64,000 nt of DNA from Corydoras sp. C115. Its lineage: Eukaryota > Chordata > Actinopteri > Siluriformes > Callichthyidae. Shown here in pieces: positions 58,401-64,000 of this stretch. The translations under genes and the position numbers were made by a program. The DNA lies in assembly GCA_019802505.1 (NCBI GenBank), contig JAFMOC010001058.1:28821-92820 (forward strand). The letters are read 5' to 3'. The notes under the pieces were generated by a model. It had not been told where the DNA came from, searched no databases, and worked only from the letters and a program-made list of their open reading frames with translations. Position 1 is the stretch's first letter. Every line of letters starts with the position of its first letter.

Positions 58401-61400
58401 AAACTAATGCTTAGCAGCAGCCATGGGCGCCCCCATGTGGTCAAAATGGTACATTCGACTATGAGGTTCATAGTCGACTACGGTTCTCCGAATCGAATCG
58501 TCGAATCAGCGAATATTGCAGCTCACCCCTACTCCAAATTGCCCCATATAGAGTGTGTGTGTGTGAGTGAGTGTGTGCCCAGTGATAGATTGGCGTCCTG
58601 TCCTGGGTGTATCTGCCCAGCGCCCGAAACGTTCTCCCCATGATGGGCATGGGGAACCCCCCCGACCCTAATAGAGGATAAAGCGGGAGATAATGAATGA
58701 ATGAATGAATGAATGAATGAACGATTCTTCGGCATTTTGAATCGATTTCGAATCGCCTGGACAACGAATCGCGATTAATTGAAGAATCGATTTTTTTCAG
58801 CACCCCCAGTACATGTAATGTTTGTTATAATAACCACGTTATTCTAGCAGCATCATATTTATCCTGCATCCCAGCAGTAATGGGTTCCTCAGTAAGATCT
58901 TATGCCTGACTCACCCTTTTCTGCAGCTCCTCTTGATTTTGTCTCTGTAAACTTTCCTTGGCTTTAATTTTATCACCAAGCTTTTTCTTCTCCGATGACT
59001 TAACCCCTGTGACTGTAAAACAACATTTCAATAACTCACCATCACAAAGACGTCACGTTTAGGTATCAATAGTAGGGGTGTCTTCAACTAAGGATTTTCA
59101 TAGTCGAATCTGATTCGTCAGATTTTCCCTATAGTCGACTGATAGTCGAATCAGTTCAAATTTCACCACAAGATGGCGCTATAAGCGTGGTTTTTAAAAA
59201 TATATATATTTTTTTATATTTTACTTGTTTTTCTAACAAAAGAAAACCTTTTTTTTTGTTTTTCTTTTTTTTTTTTCTTCTAGAAATGAGGATGATTTTA
59301 TTTGACAAAAGGCTATACATATAACGAAAACAAAGACATTTCATGTAAAAACTAATGCTTAGCAGCAGCCATGGGCGCCCCCATGTGGTCAAAATGGTAC
59401 ATTCGACTATGAGGTTCATAGTTGACTACGGTTCTCCGAATCGAATCGTCGAATCAGCGAATATTGCAGCTCACCCCTAATCAATAGCACCTTTAAATTC
59501 ACCTTCTTTTGTCTCGGTCACTTTTTCTCCCTCCTCCTCCTCCTCTTCATCATCCCAGTTGTCCTGAAGAGGTAAACAGTAAACTGAAATACATAGCAGC
59601 ATTAACAGTGGATCACTGACAGAGTTCTAATGTTTTCTTTTAAATTTAGGATTTGTTTCATATGTACAAAGTATCTGTGTACGTTTTAACCCCCTTCCAA
59701 AAACTCTGATTAGCTTGAACTATATTTAACAGATTAAAATAAAAAAAAGATATTTTCAGAGACACGGAATTCTATTTCTTAATAAAAACAAGTGTGGGTG
59801 GCACAGTGGTAGTGTTCTGCTCTCAGCGCTACAGATTCCCGGTTCGAATCCCAATCTGAGTGGAGTTTCCATGTTCTCCCCGTGTCCACATGAGTTTCCC
59901 CCGGGTTCCGAGCGGCCGGCAGCATCAACAGTGTAGGACACGGGGGGGGGGGGGGGGGGGACATGGAAACTCAATCATCCAGATTGAGATTTGAACCAGA
60001 GAGGCGGACGAGCTAACCACTAATCTCTCTCTCTCTTTCTTCACTCTCTCACCATCTCTCTCGCTCACGCTCTCTCTCTCTTCACTCTCTCACTATCACT
60101 CTCTATCTCTCTCACTCTCTCTTCACTCTCTCACTATCACTCTCTCTTCACTCTCTCACTATCACTCTCTATCTCTCTCACTCTCTCTTCACTCTCTCAC
60201 TATCACTCTCTCTTCACTCTCTCACTATCACTCTCTATCTCTCTCACACACACTCTCTCTTTCTTCACTCTCGATCTCTCTCACACACACTCTCTCTCTT
60301 CCTATCTCTCTCTTCACTCTCTCACTATCACTCTCTATCTCTCTCTTCACTCTCTCACTATCACTCTCTATCTCTCTCTTCACTCTCTCACTATCACTCT
60401 CTATCTCTCTCACACACACACTCTCTCTCTTCACTATCTCACTATCACTCTCTATCTCTCTCACACACACTCTCTCTCTCTTCACTATCTCACTATCATT
60501 CTCTCTCTCTCTCTCACCATCTTTCTCTCTCCCTCTCTCTCTCTCTTCACTCTCATCATCTCTCTCTCTCTTTCTTCACGCTCTTCATCTCTCTCACCTT
60601 ATCTCTATTTCACACACACTCTCTCTCTTTCTTCACTCTCTCACTATCTCTCTCTATCTCTGTTTGGTTAGCTTAGCCCTCACGCTGCTCTGACAGACAG
60701 ACAGACAGACTGAGTGAGTGAGTGAGTTGGTGAGTGAGTGGGAGGGTGAGTGGGTGGGTGAGTGTGTGAGTGAGTTGGTGAGTAAGTAAGTGGATGAGTG
60801 AGTGAGTGGGTGAGTCAGTGAGTGGGTAAGTGAGTGAGTGGGTGGGTGGGAGGATGAGTAAGTGGGTGAGTGAGTTGGTGTGTGAGTGGGTAAGTAAGTG
60901 GGTGAGTGAGTTGGTGTGTGAGTGAGTTGGTGAGTGAGTGGGTAAGTAAGTGGATGAGTGGGTGAGTTGGTGAGTGAATGAGTGGGTGAGAGAGTGGGTG
61001 AGTGAGTGAATGGGTGAGTGAGTGGATGGGTGGGTGAGTGGGTCAGTGAGTGAGTGACTGAGTGGGTGGGTGAGTGAGTGGGTCAGTGAGTGAATGACTG
61101 AGTGGGTGGGTGGGTGAGTGAGTGGGTCGGTCAGTGAGTGAGTGACTGAGTGGGTGGGTGGGTGAGTGAGTGGGTCAGTGAGTGAGTGACTGAGTGGGTG
61201 GGTGGGTGAGTGAGTGGGTCAGTGAGTGAGTGACTGAGTGGGTGGGTGAGTGATTGAGTGAGTGAGTGTGTGTGAGTGGGTGGGTGAGTGAGTGGGTGAG
61301 TGAGTGGGTCGGTGAGTGGGTGAGTCAGTGAGTGAGTGGGTGAGTGAGTGAGTGATGAAGACTCTCTTTTCTGTGATGGTTTCGCTGTTTAAACGAAATC

Positions 61401-61637
61401 AAACAATTCAAACGCACGTGAGCGACGTCATGGGTTACTAACTTTAACATCTTCATCCTCATCCTCACCCTCCCATTTATCGCGCCCTGGCGCCTTCGCG
61501 GCGGGTTCTTCTGGCTCGAAACTTTCGGCGTCTAAACAACAAAAGAGGATTTTAATTCAGAGCGAAACCGACAGCGGAACGTTTCTGCAGCGCCGTGTTT
61601 CTGTTTAATCCTCACCCCAAGAATCAGCGTCCGCCAT
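49347..61637 (-). CDS. eif3j: Eukaryotic translation initiation factor 3 subunit J
   Basis: eIF3j is the loosely bound eIF3 subunit that contacts the 40S ribosomal subunit near the decoding centre and helps couple mRNA and eIF3 binding. Coding exons in order: 61616-61637, 61443-61531, 59503-59563, 58915-59012, 54761-54878, 52738-52902, 52585-52658, 49347-49481. All are bounded by GT-AG and phases agree, giving 253 codons plus stop, close to the human length (258). The N-terminus is acidic (WEGEDEDEDVKDNWDDEEEE), as in all eIF3j proteins. A Lys-rich coiled-coil segment follows (SSEKKKLGDKIKAKE). The conserved core has LRLQKLQEDSDLELAKEAFG, GIDAMTPSSKDDF and DDLKKINNSLTVL. The C-terminus has the basic KGKKKKKGVLPGGGLKAKLK and ends DGGYVQDYEDFM, nearly universal in animals. 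The gene is intact, but its introns are crowded with SINEs, hAT-type elements and microsatellites. Teleosts may have two copies (eif3ja, eif3jb). Confidence 0.97.
49607..50601. mobile_element. hAT-like element in eif3j intron 7
   Basis: Ends are CAGTGATTCTCGATTATT on the left and ACTATTTGAGAAGCACTG on the right, imperfect inverted repeats of the CAGTG-TTCTCAA type seen in hAT elements. Flanks CATTAACA and CCTTAATA match at 6 of 8 positions, a decayed 8-bp target duplication. Both ends are rich in C/G runs (GCGCCCCCCCAG). The interior has no transposase motif; the 195-codon frame at 50144-50731 runs out of the element and has no recognisable domain. Confidence 0.7.
50605..50635. repeat. Perfect 31-bp palindrome
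   Basis: Two 15-bp arms (TAATATCACATTGGC and its complement) around one C, starting 3 bp after the right end of the hAT-like element. Confidence 0.9.
50704..51335 (+). repeat. Two family A SINEs in eif3j intron 7
   Basis: Copies at 50704-51030 and 51064-51335. The second starts CCAGGTTCGAATCC after GGATATATAATAT, the same flank as the fragment at 46640, so that flank plus SINE was itself copied elsewhere in the window. Confidence 0.85.
51515..52435. repeat. Four family A SINE copies and fragments
   Basis: Minus copies at 51515-51640 (head missing), 51674-52036 (full; a GTGTGTGTGTAAATGTGTG run replaces part of the tail region) and 52041-52210 (head missing), then a diverged plus fragment at 52290-52435. 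Confidence 0.82.
52585..52658 (-). CDS. eif3j: eif3j exon 7
   Basis: Acceptor TTTTCATTTTCCAG, donor GTACGC. Encodes EVDDLKKINNSLTVLLSEKQ and KQEK. Confidence 0.95.
52738..52902 (-). CDS. eif3j: eif3j exon 6
   Basis: Acceptor TTTTTTGTCCTTTAG, donor GTGAGTA. Encodes the conserved TGIDAMTPSSKDDFTEFERL core through RDLCLS. Confidence 0.95.
52936..53348. repeat. GATA-type microsatellite
   Basis: About 410 bp of GATAGA, GATATAGA and GATAGAAATA units in eif3j intron 5, ending directly at a SINE head (ATATGGCGGCACGG). Confidence 0.93.
53350..53672 (+). repeat. Family A SINE with core deletion
   Basis: The segment from AATTGAATTC to GAGTGTGTC is mostly missing. C-run of about 16. Confidence 0.85.
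53946..54271 (-). repeat. Family A SINE
   Basis: Near full length with loss of CTCGGGCGCTGGGCAG. Head runs into TATATATATGTGTGTG. Confidence 0.85.
54439..54745 (+). repeat. Family A SINE next to eif3j exon 5 donor
   Basis: Head GGCGGCACGGTGG; the core has deletions. The GAATGAATGA tail stops about 5 bp before the intron start of eif3j exon 5, on the other strand. Confidence 0.85.
54761..54878 (-). CDS. eif3j: eif3j exon 5
   Basis: Acceptor GTGCGTGCAG. Two donors nine bases apart, GGTGAGTTC and GGTGAGTAC, could be used. The first gives the family-like junction AKEAF-G; the second would insert Gly-Glu-Phe and extend the exon to 54752. Confidence 0.93.
55092..55445 (-). repeat. Family A SINE 1 of a recombined trio
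   Basis: Bounded by its own target duplication CACACTGTGATAT at 55079-55091 and 55446-55458. Full length. Confidence 0.92.
55487..55540 (+). repeat. Family B SINE head fragment (also at 56198-56252)
   Basis: GGGTAGTTCAGTGGTGGGGT then AAGGTTGAGGGTTC resembles the tRNA-like head of family B. It continues into ATTCGATTCCGATT repeats. The second copy comes from the tandem duplication. Confidence 0.55.
55819..56162 (-). repeat. Chimeric family A SINE 2
   Basis: The left flank (ACAAATAGAACATTT) is that of SINE 3 and the right flank (CACACTGATATCATAATG) is that of SINE 1. It has no target duplication of its own, as expected of a product of unequal crossing over. Confidence 0.9.
56643..56987 (-). 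repeat. Family A SINE 3 of the trio
   Basis: Bounded by the target duplication ACAAATAGAACATTT at 56628-56642 and 56988-57002. Confidence 0.92.
57183..57590 (+). mobile_element. Short hAT-type element, copy 1
   Basis: 408 bp, starting TAGGGCTGTATTCAACTAAAG and ending GCAGCTCACCCCAA. Perfect 8-bp target duplication CTAAATAT at 57175-57182 and 57591-57598. The most diverged of three copies. No coding capacity. Confidence 0.9.
57908..58720 (+). repeat. Family A SINE split by hAT-type element
   Basis: 5' part 57908-58088 and 3' part 58532-58720. Removing the insert restores the usual TTCTCCAAATTGCCCC core. Confidence 0.93.
58089..58531 (+). mobile_element. Short hAT-type element, copy 2 (inside a SINE)
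   Basis: 443 bp, TAGGGGTG to CACCCCTA. Target duplication CTCCAAAG / CTCCAAAT (7 of 8). It contains an extra stretch absent from the other copies (GAGCACCGTAAATGGGATCC onwards, about 58251-58335). Confidence 0.92.
58915..59012 (-). CDS. eif3j: eif3j exon 4
   Basis: Acceptor TTGTTTTACAG, donor GTGAGT. Encodes TGVKSSEKKKLGDKIKAKES and LQRQNQEELQKR. Confidence 0.95.
59073..59479 (+). mobile_element. Short hAT-type element, copy 3 (beside eif3j exon 3)
   Basis: 407 bp, TAGGGGTG to CACCCCTA, with a perfect 8-bp target duplication ATCAATAG at 59065-59072 and 59480-59487. Only 15 intron bases separate the duplication from exon 3. Confidence 0.94.
59503..59563 (-). CDS. eif3j: eif3j exon 3
   Basis: Acceptor TTTACCTCTTCAG, donor GTGAAT. 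Encodes DNWDDEEEEEEGEKVTETKE. The (GAG)n codon run makes length variation likely. Confidence 0.95.
59795..60020 (+). repeat. Diverged family A SINE
   Basis: Head GGGTGGCACAGTGGTAGTG, box B intact, then the order breaks down: a G-run of about 20 and a minus-like fragment ACATGGAAACTC follow. Probably an old, rearranged copy. Confidence 0.65.
60022..60658. repeat. CT-rich polypyrimidine tract (eif3j intron 2)
   Basis: About 640 bp almost free of G on the plus strand, with a higher-order unit built from CTCTCTTCACTCTCTCACTA and TCACTCTCTATCTCTC. On the transcribed sense of eif3j it is polypurine. Confidence 0.93.
60690..61354. repeat. GTGA/GTGG minisatellite (eif3j intron 2)
   Basis: About 660 bp of GTGAGTGAGTGG units with GGTCAGTGAGTGAGTGACTG higher-order repeats near 61040-61240. 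It is purine/keto-rich on the plus strand, directly after the CT tract. Confidence 0.92.
61443..61531 (-). CDS. eif3j: eif3j exon 2
   Basis: Acceptor TTTTGTTGTTTAG, donor GTTAGT. Encodes AESFEPEEPAAKAPGRDKW and EGEDEDEDVK. Confidence 0.95.
61616..61637 (-). CDS. eif3j: eif3j exon 1 (start codon)
   Basis: 22 bp, ATG to donor GTGAGG, encoding MADADSW and one base of the next codon, matching the start of eIF3j in other vertebrates. Confidence 0.93.
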
Positions 61638-61727
61638 TTTACAACCAGAGCAGCGCGAGCAACGAAGCAAAGAGTCGATTCACCTCCGAGCGGCTCCCCG
61701 CGCCTTCAACATTAAAGTTCATTCTAC
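61638..61727 (-). promoter_or_regulatory. Probable eif3j 5' UTR and promoter-proximal DNA
   Basis: Only about 90 bp, CpG-containing (GAGCGGCTCCCCGCGCC in plus orientation), separate the start codon from the minisatellite. No TATA box seen. Transcription start not located. Confidence 0.5.
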
Positions 61728-64000
61728 TGCTGTAAACATCACCTTTAATAATGTTATTACTGTAAACATCACCTTTAATAATGTTATTACTGCAAACATC
61801 ACCTTTAATAATGTTATTACTGCAAACATCACCTTTAATAATGTTATTACTGCAAACATCACCTTTAATAATGTTATTACTGTAAACATCACCTTTAATA
61901 ATGTTATTACTGCAAACATCACCTTTAATAATGTTATTACTGCAAATATCACCATTAATAATGTTATTACTGTAAACATCACCTTTAATAATGTTATTAC
62001 TGTAAACATCACCATTAATAATGTTATTACTGTAAACATCACCTTTAATAATGTTATTACTGTAAACATCACCTTTAATAATGTTATTACTGCAAACATC
62101 ACCTTTAATAATGTTATTACTGCAAACATCACCATTAATAATGTTATTACTGCAAACATCACCTCACCATTAATAATGTTATTACTGCAAACATCACCTT
62201 TAATAATGTTATTAATAATGTTATTACTGCAAACATCACCTTTAATAATGTTATTACTGCAAACATCACCTTTAATAATGTTATTACTGCAAACATCATC
62301 ACCTTTAATAATGTTGTTATGTTAATTACTGCAAAACATCACCTTTAATAATGTTATTACTGTTCACCTTTAATAATGTTATTACTGCAAACATCACCAT
62401 TAATAATGTTACAACTGCAAACATCACCTTTAATAATGTTATTACTGTAAATGTAACCATTAATAATGTTATTACTGCAAACATCACCATTAATAATGTT
62501 ATTACTGCAAACATCACCATTAATAATGTTATTACTGTACTGCAAACCATTAATAATGTTATTACTGCAAACATCACTTTAATAATGTTATTACTGCAAA
62601 CATCACCATTAATAATGTTATTACTGTAAACATCACCTTTAATAATGTTATTACTGCAAACATCACCTTTAATAATGTTATACTGCAAACATCACTTTAA
62701 TAATGCAAACATCACCTTTAATAATGTTATTACTGCAAACATCACCTTTAATAATGTTATTACTGCAAACATCACCTTTAATAATGTTATTACTGTAAAC
62801 ATCACCATTAATAATGTTATTACTGTAAACATCACCTTTAATAATGTTATTACTGCAAACATCACCTTTAATAATGTTATTACTGCAAACATCACCTTTA
62901 ATAATGTTATTACTGTAAACATCACCTTAATAAAATGTTATTACTGCAAACATCACCTTTAATAATGTTATTACTGCAAACATCACCTTTAATAATGTTA
63001 TTACTGCAAACATCACCTTTAATAATGTTATTACTGTAAACATCACCTTTAATAATGTTATTACTGTAAACATCACCTTTAATAATGTTATTACTGTAAA
63101 CATCACCATTAATAATGTTATTTTTAATATTACTGCAAACATATAATAATGTTATTACTGCAAACATCACCTTTAATAATGTTATTACTGCAAACATCAC
63201 CTTTAATAATGTTATTACTGCAAACATCACCTTTAATAATGTTATTACTGCAAACATCACCTTTAATAATGTTATTACTGTAAACATCACCATTAATAAT
63301 GTTATTACTGCAAACATCACCTTTAATAATGTTATTACTGCAAACATCACCTTTAATAATGTTATTACTGTAAACATCACCTTTAATAATGTTATTACTG
63401 TAAACATCACCATTAATAATGTTATTACTGCAAACATCACCTTTAATAATGTTATTACTGCAAACATCACCTTTAATAATGTTATTACTGCAAACATCAC
63501 CTTTAATAATGTTATTACTGCAAACATCACCTTTAATAATGTTATTACTGCAAACATCACCTTTAATAATGTTTACCTTTAATACTGTTATTACAAACAT
63601 CATCACCTTTAATAATGTTATTACTGTAAAACATCACCATTAATAATGTTATTACTGTAAACATCACCTTTAATAATGTTATTACTGTAAACATCACCAT
63701 TAATAATGTTATTACTGCAAACATCACTTTTAATAATGCAAACATCACCTTTAATCATGTTATTACTGTAAACATCACCTTTAATAATGTTATTACTGCA
63801 AACATCACCATTAATAATGTTATTACTGCAAACATCACCTTTAATAATGTTATTACTGTAAACATCACCTTTAATAATGTTATTACTGTAAACATCACCG
63901 TTAATAATGTTATTACTGCAAACATCACCGTTTTAATGTTATTACTGTTATTACTGCAAACATCACCATTAATAATGTTATTACTGTAAACATCACCTTT
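61728..64000. repeat. 30-bp AT-rich minisatellite array upstream of eif3j
   Basis: About 75 tandem units of 30 bp, ACTG(T/C)AAACATCACC(T/A)TTAA plus TAATGTTATT, continuing beyond the window. Each unit has two common variant positions and the 14-bp palindrome TAATAATGTTATTA. A few units are truncated or fused (near 62160, 62300, 62540, 63120 and 63930). Long frames across it encode repeats such as NVITANITF and are not genes. Confidence 0.96.

Noticed and set aside
1..60020. SINE heads read as tRNA genes because of box A and box B
   Set aside because: The heads do not form a complete cloverleaf with anticodon and acceptor stem, and are followed by a SINE core and tail. They are tRNA-derived, not tRNA genes.
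61719..63748. Frames of 60-212 codons encoding repeated NVITANITF or VMFAVITLLK units
   Set aside because: The 30-bp repeat is a multiple of three, so frames stay open through the array. No start context, domain or codon bias supports a gene.
61728..64000. Possible CRISPR array (regular 30-bp repeats)
   Set aside because: Repeats are directly adjacent without unique spacers, and the surrounding DNA is eukaryotic. It is a minisatellite.

Overview
This is vertebrate nuclear DNA, most likely from a ray-finned fish. Genes are split into short exons with GT-AG introns. The predicted proteins match vertebrate families along their whole length. Most of the rest is tRNA-derived SINEs, Tc1/mariner-, pogo- and hAT-like transposons, and microsatellites. 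No bacterial, phage, CRISPR or operon-like organisation was seen. I cannot name the species.

Three protein-coding genes are supported. (1) A scamp5-like secretory-carrier membrane protein on the minus strand: three coding exons are readable (16739-16858, 10809-10926, 9091-9279). The exons between the first two are not visible, and this interval contains about 3.3 kb of unreadable, homopolymer-like sequence (13.3-16.5 kb). (2) parp16 on the plus strand: six coding exons from 30989 to 39290 give a complete 328-residue open reading frame. (3) eif3j on the minus strand: eight coding exons from 61637 down to 49347 give a complete 253-residue open reading frame. scamp5 and parp16 are divergent; parp16 and eif3j are convergent. 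Their products act in different places (synaptic/secretory vesicle, ER membrane, ribosome), and nothing suggests a shared pathway.

Layout: 0-3.7 kb SINEs and unique DNA; 3.7-6.2 kb nested DNA transposons; 6.2-9 kb SINEs and (TA)n; 9.1-16.9 kb scamp5; 13.3-18.4 kb corrupted sequence; 18.8-29.6 kb tandem duplications, SINE arrays and a long CA microsatellite; 30.0-30.7 kb a large inverted repeat just upstream of parp16; 31-39.3 kb parp16 with a pogo-like element in intron 1; 39.5-49.3 kb intergenic SINEs and (TA)n; 49.3-61.6 kb eif3j with hAT elements, SINE-mediated duplications and a polypyrimidine tract in its introns; 61.7-64 kb a 30-bp minisatellite starting about 90 bp upstream of the eif3j start codon and running off the window.

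The dominant repeat, called family A here, is a SINE of about 340 bp. Its head carries an RNA polymerase III box A (TGGCTTAGTGG) and box B (GGTTCGAATCC). Its core (near CCTCCCACAGTCCAAAAACA) resembles the conserved segment of the V-SINE superfamily. Its 3' end is a variable C-run followed by ATAATGGATGG or ATAATGAATGAATG. At least 75 full or partial copies are present. Nearly all short open reading frames in the window are translations of this SINE and are not genes. No new gene system was found. The best observations are structural: a chimeric SINE that records an unequal crossover, three hAT-type elements with intact 8-bp target duplications, transposons dated by nesting, and a corrupted block that may hide coding exons.
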